From Planctomycetota bacterium (GTDB taxonomy: Bacteria > Planctomycetota > JAMOSO01): a stretch of DNA of 64,000 bases. Below, piece after piece: positions 55,333-64,000 of this stretch; position 1 is the first letter of the stretch, and every line of letters begins with the position of its first letter. Both the position numbers and the translations under genes were made by a program. The stretch is taken from assembly GCA_027063065.1 (NCBI GenBank), contig JAMOSO010000007.1, positions 1 to 64,000 on the forward strand. The letters are read 5' to 3'. The notes beneath the pieces were generated by a model that did no database searches, had not been told where the DNA came from, and saw only the letters and a program-made list of their open reading frames with translations.

Positions 55333-56952
55333 TTAATGTGCGGCGTAACGCCAAAAGACTTCCATAGAAAGTGTATTAAAACAAGTTACACCGGTTCTGC
55401 CTAATTTATTTTCTCCATGCTGATGTCCTTTGACGGCGTCTACAGCCCAGCTACCATTAGTTAAACCACCTGACTTGTCTTGAGTTGGAGGCAGACATTT
55501 TAACATACCATCACGCCAGGTTTTCCAATATTTACCACCCATTTGAAAATTTACTAATGCGCCATAATACATGGCATAATAGCCGTTTGCTCGATTTTCT
55601 TTGCCTGTTGGTCTGGTTGGAACGTATTTTTTACTTAATAAATATTTTGCTGGTTTTACCAATTGTGGATCGGTTTTTTTCATGCCAAAAAATTCTTTAA
55701 TACACATAACTACTAACGTCATAGTAGGGGTGCCAAAGTTGGCGTGTCCTTTTAATGGGGACTGATAGTTGCCCTGAAAATTTTTCTTGCCATCTGTGGT
55801 AGCGCGGTCAAAAGCAGCTAAAGCTTTTTTGATTTTTCGTTCATTTAATTTTAAATGAGCTAGTTTAGCAGATTTTATTGCCATCATTTGCCAGCCAGCA
55901 ACAGACGTGTCATTTTTTCCATCTGGCTGTTTTTTATTTTTTGTTTCTCCAGTGGAGTATCCCCACGAACCCGCATTGTTTTGTGCGGCAAAGACCCAGT
56001 TGATGGCTTTTTGAGCCGCCGCTTTGGTTTTGCTTTTGTTAGCCATAGCTGCTGCTTCTGCTAATGCCATAGTGGCTATACCATTGATGTAAGTTCCTCC
56101 ATGTCCAAAACCGCCGTCATTTTTATGTTGTTGTTTTAATAAAAATTTAATGGCGTTTTTAACATTTTTACGATATTTACCCGCTATTTCAGTATGGCCA
56201 GCCCCTAAAAAACAAAGTACAGCTAAACCTGTGATTGCAATATCATTTTTATCAGGTTGGGGATTGGCATTGGGCTCTTTTGACCAAGAACCATCATTTC
56301 GTTGTACGCGGGCTAAATATTTTAAAGCGCTTTCAACTGTTTCAATTACTTGTTTGCCACCGCCACCTCTAGCAACAGCTTTTCTGCGTCCTTTTTTGGA
56401 ACCACGAGCAGCTAACATACCACCTTTAATGGCTCCGCCAGCATCGCCTACGCCAAATACGCCTAATTCTTCGCCTCCTACTGGTGCGTCAAACGAAACA
56501 TCTGATATTTGTTCGTCGGATACTTCGGTTTCTTCAAAGGCGTCAACTTCAATGTCGGTTTCTACTTCGATATTATCTTCTACTACTTCTTCTTCAACAA
56601 CATCGTCAACTTCAACGTCATCAACTTCGACTTCTTTTTCTTCTAACTTTTCTTTTAATTCTTCTTTTTCTTTGTCTTGTACTTGTTCAATCATTTCTGA
56701 TTGCACAACAACAACCTCTTCTTGATCTTTTGCTTTCATAGTTACTATTAATGTCATTAAAAAAATAACAACTCCGTGGGCAGCAAAAGAAATAAACCAC
56801 CATGGTGATGATTTGATTTGGTCATCAATAATTTGTTTAAGGCTCTTTTTTTCGTAAAAACTTTCAATCAACTCATTATGACCACTATATTCACCTTCAT
56901 GAATTTCCTCTTCGTGGTTTGGTGTTTCGTCAATTTCTTGATTGTCTGACAT
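55333..56952 (-). CDS. Anchored acidic-linker protein with prenyltransferase repeats
   Basis: A 539-residue protein. A short acidic cytoplasmic start is followed by one span (WWFISFAAHGVVIFLMTLIV, about 48-67). A long Glu/Asp/Val-rich linker comes next (about 75-150, VEVDDVEVDDVVEEEV), then a Gly/Arg-rich patch, and from about 200 an alpha/alpha toroid with repeats YLARVQRNDGSWSKEPN and NNAGSWGYSTGE. The linker resembles the TonB-like spacer that crosses the periplasm. ATG 56952 has GAGGA at good spacing; TTG 56964 is less likely. It lies downstream of scpB and upstream of the ebo genes. Confidence 0.75.
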   Translation of the reverse strand: MSDNQEIDETPNHEEEIHEGEYSGHNELIESFYEKKSLKQIIDDQIKSSPWWFISFAAHGVVIFLMTLIVTMKAKDQEEVVVVQSEMIEQVQDKEKEELKEKLEEKEVEVDDVEVDDVVEEEVVEDNIEVETDIEVDAFEETEVSDEQISDVSFDAPVGGEELGVFGVGDAGGAIKGGMLAARGSKKGRRKAVARGGGGKQVIETVESALKYLARVQRNDGSWSKEPNANPQPDKNDIAITGLAVLCFLGAGHTEIAGKYRKNVKNAIKFLLKQQHKNDGGFGHGGTYINGIATMALAEAAAMANKSKTKAAAQKAINWVFAAQNNAGSWGYSTGETKNKKQPDGKNDTSVAGWQMMAIKSAKLAHLKLNERKIKKALAAFDRATTDGKKNFQGNYQSPLKGHANFGTPTMTLVVMCIKEFFGMKKTDPQLVKPAKYLLSKKYVPTRPTGKENRANGYYAMYYGALVNFQMGGKYWKTWRDGMLKCLPPTQDKSGGLTNGSWAVDAVKGHQHGENKLGRTGVTCFNTLSMEVFWRYAAH

Positions 56953-57020
56953 AATTATCCTCAAATTACAATTGTAAGTTTACAAATGATTTACGCTTTA
57001 AAATTCAAAAGGTTCAAAAA

Positions 57021-57632
57021 TTAATTGTTTTTATCTTGGTTTCCATTTATCTCAACGGAATCAGGTAATTCTTTAGTATTTTTTAGTCCAAATAGTTGTA
57101 AAAACTCATCAGTTGTACCATACAATAACGGACTGCCAAGGCTTTGGGCTCTACCTATTACTTTAACTAATTTTAACTCCATTAAACGGCGTACATTTTG
57201 GCCACATCCAACACCTCTGATGTTTTCTAAGTCTTGTCGTGTGATAGGTTGCTTGTATGCGACAATTGATAGCGTTTCTAAGACAGCTGGAGTCAAATCT
57301 TTTTTATTTACGGGTTTAGATAATTCTTGTAATACAGGAGCGTAGCAACTTTTAGTTAGCAATTGAAACCCTTTGGCTATTTCTATTAATTCATAAGGTC
57401 GAGAACTGTTGTTTATTTCGTCCGCTAACAATTCTATTGCGTCGCATAATACTTGAGGATTAATTTTACCACCTAAATTTTTTGTAATTTGTTTTAAGCT
57501 TTGAGGTTTATCGCTGGCAAATAAAATTGTTTCGATCCACGGGCATAATTCAACTGCATTTAAATTTTCTAATAAAGGCAATTGGTTGTTGTTTTGTTCA
57601 TTTAACGGATTTATTGCATCTAAACTATTCAT
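57021..57632 (-). CDS. scpB: Segregation and condensation protein B
   Basis: A 203-residue ScpB, which with ScpA regulates SMC in chromosome segregation. The two winged-helix domains are visible: ETILFASDKPQSLKQITKNL near 31-50 and LTPAVLETLSIVAYKQPITR near 109-128, then LENIRGVGCGQNVRRLMELK and SPLLYGTTDEFLQLFGLKN. Length is near the family norm. scpA is not adjacent in the window. It is divergent from the ABC permease gene. Confidence 0.93.
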   Translation of the reverse strand: MNSLDAINPLNEQNNNQLPLLENLNAVELCPWIETILFASDKPQSLKQITKNLGGKINPQVLCDAIELLADEINNSSRPYELIEIAKGFQLLTKSCYAPVLQELSKPVNKKDLTPAVLETLSIVAYKQPITRQDLENIRGVGCGQNVRRLMELKLVKVIGRAQSLGSPLLYGTTDEFLQLFGLKNTKELPDSVEINGNQDKNN

Positions 57633-57722
57633 ATTTTATATATAGTGCCATTAGGGCAATAAATGTCAATGAAATAAATAGTGGTAATTTAATAAAAAAC
57701 TCAATACTATGTTTCTTAAACT

Positions 57723-58682
57723 ATGAAGATTATAAGCCTTAGCTACAATACTTTTTTAGAGATAATACGTCAGCCATTTTTCAGTTTAATTCTGATAAGT
57801 ACGGCTGCGATTATCGCTTTGTCACCCGCTTTTACTTTTTTTACTTTGATGGATTCTACAAAGTTGGTGCAAGATATGTCATTGGCAAATATGTTGTTGG
57901 CAGGTTTGTTTTTAGCTATTTTTTCTGCTGGGGATTCATTGGTTAGAGAATTACAACACCATACAGTGCTTACGTTATTGTCTAAGCCTATGGGCAGAAG
58001 TAGTTTTGTAATAGGTAAATTTTTGGGTATTTTGGCTTCACAGGCTGTGAGTTTTTATGTGTTGACAGTTGTAAGTTTATTGGTGGTTAAGTTTGGCACG
58101 CAAGATGCAAATTATATAATATTAGAAACGCAATGTATGATATTGCTTGTAATTGCTTTTTTATTGACGCTTATTATAGCTGCTACCATGAATTTTTTAG
58201 CCAATAAAGTGTTTTTATCTACTGCGGTGATAGTTGCTATTCCGATGTTTACATTGGCTTTGATAGGCGGGGCTTTATTGGATCATAATTGGAGTTTTAT
58301 TGTTTTTGGATCTGATATTAAATGGGATATTGCATTAGCGGGGGCATTAGCTTTTTGTGCCTGTGCAATTTTGTCTGCCGTAGCCATTACTTTGGCAACT
58401 AGATGCAATTTAACCTTGACGGCATTAGGTACTATTTTAATCTTTTTTATTGGATTAAGTGTTAGCTTTGTAACCAGTCATGTAATTTCTGTGTCTTGGA
58501 TGTCAAAGTTTATGATGGCTGTTGTTCCTGATTTTCAAATGTTTTGGGTTGCCGATGCTCTTAATTTAGGTTCTCATATACCTTTTAATTATTTATTATT
58601 GTCAGCTAGTTATGCTTTAAATTGTATCGTTGCCATTTTAGCATTGGGCTGTTGGCTTTTTTCTTGTACTGAGGTTAGTTAA
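57723..58682 (+). CDS. ABC-2 type permease (NosY-like)
   Basis: A 319-residue protein with six spans. The cytoplasmic stretch ELQHHTVLTLLSKPMGRSSFVIGK near 78-101 is the ABC-2/NosY marker, also seen in the two permeases at 14996 and 17431. No ATPase gene is next to it. It lies at the start of a plus-strand run and its stop overlaps the first SPFH start (TAATG). Confidence 0.75.
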   Translation: MKIISLSYNTFLEIIRQPFFSLILISTAAIIALSPAFTFFTLMDSTKLVQDMSLANMLLAGLFLAIFSAGDSLVRELQHHTVLTLLSKPMGRSSFVIGKFLGILASQAVSFYVLTVVSLLVVKFGTQDANYIILETQCMILLVIAFLLTLIIAATMNFLANKVFLSTAVIVAIPMFTLALIGGALLDHNWSFIVFGSDIKWDIALAGALAFCACAILSAVAITLATRCNLTLTALGTILIFFIGLSVSFVTSHVISVSWMSKFMMAVVPDFQMFWVADALNLGSHIPFNYLLLSASYALNCIVAILALGCWLFSCTEVS

Positions 58683-60535
58683 TGCTTGAATTACAACCAG
58701 ATCAATCACTTGTTTCTCATAAGCGCGCTTTAGCTATGTCTGCTTTTGGTCTATTTTTTACTATTATATTAGCAGTTGGTTTTTTTGTATGTGATATGCA
58801 AGTACCAAACGTGGGTACAGAGGCTACATCATGGATATTAATAGTGCTTGCTTGTTCTTGGTTATATCCATTGTTGGAGCTTTATTTAGAAACACGAGTG
58901 GATAGAGAGGCTATTGATATTGAATATTTAAAAAGTCAAAGTAGCCAAGGTAACTTATTTGACGATGCTGATGATTATTCTGCTGCTGCTAGGTTAAAAT
59001 TAGTGAAGTTTTGGTTAGTTCCAATATTTGCTTTATGTATGGGCGTGCTTTCTTTAGTTTTGTCCTTTTATGTGTGGCACTTAAAAACAGACAAAAATAT
59101 AATTATAGATCAAAATTCATTGGTAATTACAGGTTTTATACAAGCTTTCATAGGTTTTATTTTATTTATTTTTGCTAGATTTTTGGCAGGCTTAGCATCT
59201 CAATCTGGGTATGGTATTTTAAGATCTCCTGCTGGGTTAATGATGTTATCTGCTTGGGCTGCATTATTATCGGCAATTGCTAGAGCAGGTAATTATATGA
59301 ATTGGCCTATCGGATCTGTTGCGCTTGGATATATATGTGCAGTAGTTCTAGGTTTATATGCTTTAGAAACCTTGGGTGGTGTTGTATTGCATATTTATAG
59401 TAATCAAAAACAAACTAGGCGACCTCCGCAGGATTCACGTTTATTGTTTATTTTGGCTTCTCCGAGCCGTATTGCTAAAAGTATAGGAGATGTCTTAGAT
59501 TATCAATTTGGGTTTGAAATTTCAAAAAGTACCATGTATCGTGCGTTTGAAAAGGGAATAGCACCATTTTTGATAGCGCAAATTATTATATTATGGCTGT
59601 GTAGTTCTATTACTATTATTGATGCTGGATATGTAGGTTTTGTAGAGCGTTTTGGCAAACGGGTTAGCAAAATACCGCTAGAGGCAGGTTTGCATTTTAA
59701 TTTACCTTGGCCAATTGACAGTATACGCAAAGTTAATGTTGGCAAGGTGTATGCTATGCAATTGGGTTTATTGAATGAAAAACAAGAAATTAGAATATGG
59801 ACTACAGAACATGGTCAAGCTGAAGAGTCTATGGTGGTTGCGTCTGCAGAATCAGTAGGTGATGAAGTCCCTGTAAATTTATTGGCAACCAGTTTTGCTT
59901 TAATTTATAAAATTCGGCCAAACAGGGCTGTTGTATGGGCATATAATTATGCCAATGCAAAGGATTTATTTGAAAGTAGGGCTAAAGCAGCTTTGACAAG
60001 GTATTTGACAACGGTTGATTTTTTTAAAGTGATGGGAGAGGGAAGGCGTAAGGAAGCAAAGCGTTTAACTACAAAATTAGAGGCTATTGCAAATTCGATG
60101 GGTGTTGATTTAGCTTATGCAGGTTTTGTAGGTGTGCATCCACCTGTTGAGGTTGCAGAAAGTTATGAAGCTGTAGTTAAGGCAGATGAAGCCAAGCGGG
60201 CAAGGTTGCTACAGGCAGAATCGACTAAAAATAAGTTAAGTACATCTGCGGGTTATGAGGCAAAGGTTATCGAGTTAAATGCTCAGGGTCAGGCTGCTGG
60301 TATTGTGGCATTAGCTAAAGGTGATGCTGGTCGTTTTGGTTCACAATTAATAGGATATAAAGAGGCTCCAAAATTATATAAAATTCGTAGGCGACTAGAG
60401 ATGCTAAAAGTAGCCATGACAAAAAGCAGAAAATATATAGTTCCAGAAGGAAAAGATAGAGTAGATATTTTAAATTTAGAAGAAAAATTAAGAGCTGATA
60501 TTACAGATTTAGACTTAAATAGTTTAGCGAACTAG
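58682..60535 (+). CDS. Polytopic SPFH-domain protein (HflK-like)
   Basis: A 617-residue protein. The N-terminal 275 residues hold about six spans with short loops; a seventh (APFLIAQIIILWLCSSITII near 294-313) leads into an SPFH domain (VGFVERFGKRVSKIPLEAGL, then HFNLPWPIDSIRKVNVGKVY). A helical tail (EAVVKADEAKRARLLQAEST) follows. HflK/C-type proteins form cage-like complexes around membrane proteases such as FtsH. The multi-span extension is unusual. It is coupled to the permease before it. Confidence 0.82.
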   Translation: MLELQPDQSLVSHKRALAMSAFGLFFTIILAVGFFVCDMQVPNVGTEATSWILIVLACSWLYPLLELYLETRVDREAIDIEYLKSQSSQGNLFDDADDYSAAARLKLVKFWLVPIFALCMGVLSLVLSFYVWHLKTDKNIIIDQNSLVITGFIQAFIGFILFIFARFLAGLASQSGYGILRSPAGLMMLSAWAALLSAIARAGNYMNWPIGSVALGYICAVVLGLYALETLGGVVLHIYSNQKQTRRPPQDSRLLFILASPSRIAKSIGDVLDYQFGFEISKSTMYRAFEKGIAPFLIAQIIILWLCSSITIIDAGYVGFVERFGKRVSKIPLEAGLHFNLPWPIDSIRKVNVGKVYAMQLGLLNEKQEIRIWTTEHGQAEESMVVASAESVGDEVPVNLLATSFALIYKIRPNRAVVWAYNYANAKDLFESRAKAALTRYLTTVDFFKVMGEGRRKEAKRLTTKLEAIANSMGVDLAYAGFVGVHPPVEVAESYEAVVKADEAKRARLLQAESTKNKLSTSAGYEAKVIELNAQGQAAGIVALAKGDAGRFGSQLIGYKEAPKLYKIRRRLEMLKVAMTKSRKYIVPEGKDRVDILNLEEKLRADITDLDLNSLAN

Positions 60536-60542
60536 GAGAAAA

Positions 60543-61439
60543 ATGCGTTCTAAACCCCTTACATTACTTATTGCTTTAGGTATTACATTAACCTTAGTTA
60601 TTTATTTGCTTGCATTTCAAGTAAGTCAAACGGAACAGGCGGTTGTTTTTAGCTTTGGAAAACCGCAACGGCCTATTACTGAGGCAGGTTTCTATTGGAA
60701 GTGGCCTGCGCCAATTCAGACAGTTAGCACTTTTGAAAAACGTCTTCAAGTTTTTCGTGGGAAATTAGAGCAGGGTATTACCCGTGATGGTAAAAATTTA
60801 ATTTTAGAAACAGCTGTTGTGTGGAGGATTGTTGAGCCATTAAAATTTTATACAAGTGTTGGCGAGGTAAGTGTTTTTGAAAATCGTTTTGATGCAATGA
60901 TTAGATCGGCAGATAAAGCTGTGTTGGGTATGTATAAATTGGCAGATTTAATTAATGTAAATCCAAAGGTAATCAAATTGGATGCTTTTGAAAACCAAGT
61001 TCTCGGTGAGGTAAAAACACAAGCTGCAAAACGATTTGGCGTTGAAATCACAGACTTTAGTATTGAACGTATAGCCTTTCCAGAGTCTACTACGCAAGAG
61101 GTATTTAATAGGATGAAAGCAGAGCGCAGTCGTATTATAGAAAGAATTAATGCCGAAGCAGATGGGGAAGCTCGTGAGATTGAAACTGCCGCCCAGTCAG
61201 AACGTGCACAATTATTGGCCGAGGCCAATGCTAAGGCAAAACAAATAAGAGCGGATGCTGATGCGCAGTCTGCCCAGTATTATAAAGTGTTTAGGCAGAA
61301 TCCAGATTTGGCAACTTTCTTATTTGAAATAGATTCTTTGGAAGAAATATTAAAAAGTCGTTCAACAATTATTATGGATACTGGAACAAGTCCATTTACT
61401 CAATTAAAACAGGGTAGTGTTGGAGGTTCTGGTGAGTGA
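60543..61439 (+). CDS. hflC: HflC-like SPFH protein
   Basis: A 298-residue protein with a single N-terminal span (LTLLIALGITLTLVIYLLAF) and an SPFH domain: QTEQAVVFSFGKPQRPITEA near 29-48, then GFYWKWPAPIQTVSTFEKRL, DFSIERIAFPESTTQEVFNR and a helical tail ending in DTGTSPFTQLKQG. Start, size and tail match HflC. AGGAGA precedes ATG 60543. It overlaps the next SPFH gene by 11 bp. Confidence 0.85.
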   Translation: MRSKPLTLLIALGITLTLVIYLLAFQVSQTEQAVVFSFGKPQRPITEAGFYWKWPAPIQTVSTFEKRLQVFRGKLEQGITRDGKNLILETAVVWRIVEPLKFYTSVGEVSVFENRFDAMIRSADKAVLGMYKLADLINVNPKVIKLDAFENQVLGEVKTQAAKRFGVEITDFSIERIAFPESTTQEVFNRMKAERSRIIERINAEADGEAREIETAAQSERAQLLAEANAKAKQIRADADAQSAQYYKVFRQNPDLATFLFEIDSLEEILKSRSTIIMDTGTSPFTQLKQGSVGGSGE

Positions 61440-62484
61440 AGATAAAAAAATAGCAACAAATCCAGCTTTTGAAGCTTTAGCTGGTGCGTTGCAGACTTCA
61501 TTTATAGTTTTAAAAGCCATTATGTTATTGATTGTTTTAGCTTATATATTTTCTGGAATGTATATGGTTAAAAGTTATCAACAAGCAATGGTTTTTAGAT
61601 TTGGTAGATTAGATAGAATAGAATCAGACGGTTTGCATTTTGCTTGGCCAGCACCTATTGAGCGTGTTGAAAAAGTATCGGTTAGACGAGAACAAAGTTT
61701 TGCAATTAAAGATTTTTATTTTAAATCTACAGCTGATGGTAAAAATAGTGCTGTAGGTAAGACTTTATCGCCTGTGACAGATGGTTATTTAATTACAGGT
61801 GATACCAATATTGTACATGCTTTAATGACAGTGCATTATCGATTAAGTGATTTACGCAGTTATTACAATACAGTTGGAACTGTAGAAAAAGAACATAGAT
61901 TACTTAAATTGGCAGTAAAAAATGGTGCTGTAATTGCCGGCGCTACTATGGCAGTTGATCCATTGTTGCGTCATGGAGCAATTAGTTTTAAAGATGCTAT
62001 TGAGTTTTCTGCAAAAAATTCATTAAAAAACTGGGGCACGGGCATCGAAATAGCCTCGGTAGAAGTGAGTATAGTTCCGCCACGACAGGTTAAAAAAGAG
62101 TTTGATAAAGTTTTATTGGCCGAACAAAACAAATCAGAAGAGATGTCTAAGGCTAAAGGAAAGGCTCAACGGATACTTAATCAAAGCAGAGGCGATGTCA
62201 GTGCCGTTTTGGCATCGGCCAAGACGTTGGCAGCGCAATCTTTGGCGCAGGCACGGGCAGATGCTAAATATTTACAAACCATTATAAATAAGTATGGCAA
62301 GGATAAGACAGCGTTAAATTTATTTGTTGTTAATACACGTTTTGCACGTTTAAAGCGTATTTTAAAGCAGGTGGAAGCTAAGTATTTTTTGCCTGATGGT
62401 GGTAAAGAATTACGTTTGCGATTGGGCCTTGATCCACAGCGCATAAATAAAGATGCAGAGGAGTCAGAAAATGACAGAGGCTAG
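61429..62484 (+). CDS. hflK: HflK-like SPFH protein
   Basis: About 351 residues: span near 20-45 (LLIVLAYIFSGMYMVKSYQQ), SPFH domain (AMVFRFGRLDRIESDGLHFA, then WPAPIERVEKVSVRREQSF), the T-rich VTDGYLITGDTNIVHALMTV segment of HflK, and a C-terminal coiled helix. GTG 61429 is preferred because GGAGG (61418-61422) lies 6 nt before it; the TTG 61417 frame would place that site inside the gene. It overlaps the hflC-like stop and the downstream ATPase start (14 bp). Confidence 0.84.
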   Translation: MVSEDKKIATNPAFEALAGALQTSFIVLKAIMLLIVLAYIFSGMYMVKSYQQAMVFRFGRLDRIESDGLHFAWPAPIERVEKVSVRREQSFAIKDFYFKSTADGKNSAVGKTLSPVTDGYLITGDTNIVHALMTVHYRLSDLRSYYNTVGTVEKEHRLLKLAVKNGAVIAGATMAVDPLLRHGAISFKDAIEFSAKNSLKNWGTGIEIASVEVSIVPPRQVKKEFDKVLLAEQNKSEEMSKAKGKAQRILNQSRGDVSAVLASAKTLAAQSLAQARADAKYLQTIINKYGKDKTALNLFVVNTRFARLKRILKQVEAKYFLPDGGKELRLRLGLDPQRINKDAEESENDRG

Positions 62485-64000
62485 ATGTTGTAATGCGTCA
62501 GCGCAGTTAGAAGCAGCTATGGATAGTTGTGATGAGCATGATGGGCATGATCATTCCTTGTCTAAAATAGGAATTATTTCTGTGTTTGGAGGTTTGGCGT
62601 TTTTTTTAAATTCCTTTTTGGCAGAAATATTTTTTGGAGGTGATTTTTACCCTCAATTTTTTGCATTAATTGCTGCTGTTTTCATTGGCGCTCCTTTGGT
62701 TTTTGGTGCGGTAAAAGCTTTGATTCATGGTCATTTACACATGGAAGAACTAGCTGCCTTGGCGGTAATTGCTTGTATTAGTCTGGAGGATTATCGCACC
62801 TCTGCAGTGGTGGCATTTTTAATGTTAACTGCTAATTTAATTGAATCTCGACAGGCAAAAGGTGCATTTAAGGCTATTGAAGGTTTGATTAAATTAACTC
62901 CTAAAAATACATTAGTAAAACGTGATAATGATTTTATTGAAATCCAAGTATCAGAATTATCTATAGGTGATATTGTAAAGGTTTTACCTGGGGATTCTTT
63001 TCCAGCTGATGGGGTTATTATAAAAGGCGAAACAACTATCAATGAAGCCCCTATTACAGGTGAGTCATTGCCTGTAGAAAAAGGAGCCAATGATGAGGAG
63101 TTGACTGTATTTGCAGGGACGGTTAATTTGACAGGGGCGGTAGAAGTTAAGATAGATAAATTAGGTGGCAATACTCTTTTGGGGACAGTACGTGAATTAA
63201 TTTTAAAAGCTGGCTCTACAAAAATAGCAGTTACAAAAATAGTTGATAAATATATAGTTTGGTATACACCAGTTGTCTTGATGTTGTGTGCTGTTATTTT
63301 GTTTTTTACAAAAAATATGTATGCGGCTATTACAACATTGGTGATAGTGTGTCCTTGTGCTTTTATCTTGGCTACGCCAACAGCTATGATAGCGGCGCTT
63401 TCTGCTGCTGCCAAATCAGGAGTATTGGTAAAAAATGCAGTCGATCTTGAAGAAGCAGCTAATATAGATGCGGTTGTTTTTGACAAGACAGGTACATTAA
63501 CCACAGGTAATTTGGAGGTTTTTAAAATAGAACCATTTGATATAAATCCTATTGAATTTTTAAAAATATCCAGTTCAGTAGAACTGCATTCACGCCATCC
63601 TGCTGCGCTTGCAGTTGTTGGCGCGGCTAAGCGTGCAAAGATAGATGCTGAAAATATAGAAGATTTTGAAGAGGTGCACGGCAAAGGTGTTAAAGCTAAA
63701 TATCAAGGTTCAAACATCATAATAGGTAGAGCTACATTTTTGCAAGAAAATGCGATTACAGTGCCAAAGGATAAGTCGGATTTAGTTGCTTCTATTTTAC
63801 ATGTTGCTAAAAACGGTAAATATATAGGCAGAATCTTAATGGCTGATAAAATGCGTACTGAAGCTAAAGAGGCTGCTCAAGAATTGCGTGATATTGGTGT
63901 AGGTAATTTGACTATGCTTACAGGTGATCGTTGGGAAGTAGCTAATAGCATAGGTAAGGAGCTAGGCTTTACTAAGGTTGAGGCGCAGTGTTTGCCAGAG
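62471..64000 (+). CDS. Heavy-metal P1B-type ATPase (partial, runs off the window)
   Basis: The first 510 residues of a metal-exporting P-type ATPase. The N-terminus has no full metal-binding domain, only CC near 6-7 and a His/Asp-rich stretch (CDEHDGHDHS). Family motifs: ITGESLPVEKG near 194-204, membrane CPC in IVCPCAFILATP near 292, and the phosphorylation site FDKTGTLTTG near 337. CPC fits Zn/Cd/Pb or Cu transport. GAGGAG is upstream, and the ATG overlaps the HflK-like stop by 14 bp. The frame stays open to the window edge, so the gene is incomplete here. Confidence 0.9.
   Translation, partial: MTEARCCNASAQLEAAMDSCDEHDGHDHSLSKIGIISVFGGLAFFLNSFLAEIFFGGDFYPQFFALIAAVFIGAPLVFGAVKALIHGHLHMEELAALAVIACISLEDYRTSAVVAFLMLTANLIESRQAKGAFKAIEGLIKLTPKNTLVKRDNDFIEIQVSELSIGDIVKVLPGDSFPADGVIIKGETTINEAPITGESLPVEKGANDEELTVFAGTVNLTGAVEVKIDKLGGNTLLGTVRELILKAGSTKIAVTKIVDKYIVWYTPVVLMLCAVILFFTKNMYAAITTLVIVCPCAFILATPTAMIAALSAAAKSGVLVKNAVDLEEAANIDAVVFDKTGTLTTGNLEVFKIEPFDINPIEFLKISSSVELHSRHPAALAVVGAAKRAKIDAENIEDFEEVHGKGVKAKYQGSNIIIGRATFLQENAITVPKDKSDLVASILHVAKNGKYIGRILMADKMRTEAKEAAQELRDIGVGNLTMLTGDRWEVANSIGKELGFTKVEAQCLPE

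Noticed and set aside
56150-56741. Ser/Thr-rich and Leu/Arg-rich plus-strand frames
   Set aside because: They mirror the acidic linker and Gly-rich part of the anchored repeat protein on the other strand and carry no own signals.
62791-63684. 297-residue minus-strand frame near the window end
   Set aside because: It is antisense to the P-type ATPase, which carries the TGES, CPC and DKTGT motifs.
1-64000. tRNA or rRNA genes
   Set aside because: The intergenic gaps are short and I saw no cloverleaf pattern or rRNA-like stretch; a tRNA scan would settle this.

Overview
The window is 64 kb of AT-rich, densely packed bacterial DNA (roughly one third G+C by eye). Many gene pairs overlap or touch. 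The organism looks Gram-negative: there is an outer-membrane barrel protein ending in Phe, secreted periplasmic proteins and a LuxP-type periplasmic binding protein. Several gene styles are typical of the PVC superphylum (Lentisphaerota, Kiritimatiellota, Planctomycetota): prenyltransferase/squalene-oxidase repeat proteins, a giant PQQ-propeller/LamG protein, DUF4838, a YdjY-like protein, and SPFH/HflKC proteins with NosY-like ABC permeases and a P-type ATPase. This placement is inference; there is no rRNA in the window and I see no tRNA.

Layout. 1-2588: iteron-like repeats followed by a plasmid-type replication initiator. 2606-9085: GH20 glycosidase/Hsp33 pair, outer-membrane barrel, ribulokinase, Rrf2 regulator and aat. 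9086-12099: SPFH/zinc-ribbon protein paired with a Tim44/TerB-like protein. 12198-13963: GT2 glycosyltransferase and an Rpn-type nuclease with a coding minisatellite. 14046-18177: five-gene ABC operon with one ATPase, two permeases and two anchored helical proteins. 18304-26045: large unrecognised protein, B12-dependent ribonucleotide reductase with two NrdR boxes, gamma-carbonic anhydrase-like protein, Xer-type recombinase and poly(A) polymerase/CCA enzyme. 26082-29750: AsmA-like/LarB/NfeD operon. 29980-36897: an AraC regulator between a PQQ/LamG giant and a DUF4838 protein, whose upstream regions share a positionally conserved block. 36898-37756: decay zone with an IS3 relic and a broken DUF748 gene. 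37757-43662: tex, then a luxPQ-like receptor/kinase pair and a small membrane protein. 43816-47612: yaaA, cobT and a pabB-pabC fusion. 47605-57632: an extended ebo-type cluster (O-methyltransferase, EboE, EboD, EboC, SDR, EboB, two prenyltransferase-repeat proteins, a YdjY-like protein) and scpB. 57723-64000: ABC permease, three SPFH proteins and a heavy-metal P-type ATPase cut by the window end.

How they fit together: the B12-dependent reductase and CobT point to cobalamin use. GH20, DUF4838, AraC, the PQQ/LamG giant and ribulokinase suggest glycan-related metabolism. The LuxP protein keeps the residues used to bind autoinducer-2 and overlaps a sensor kinase, so this cell probably senses AI-2. 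No luxS or response regulator lies in the window. The strongest leads are the LuxPQ-like pair, the shared AraC-flanking regulatory block, the enlarged ebo cluster and the iteron/Rep origin beside chromosomal-type genes.
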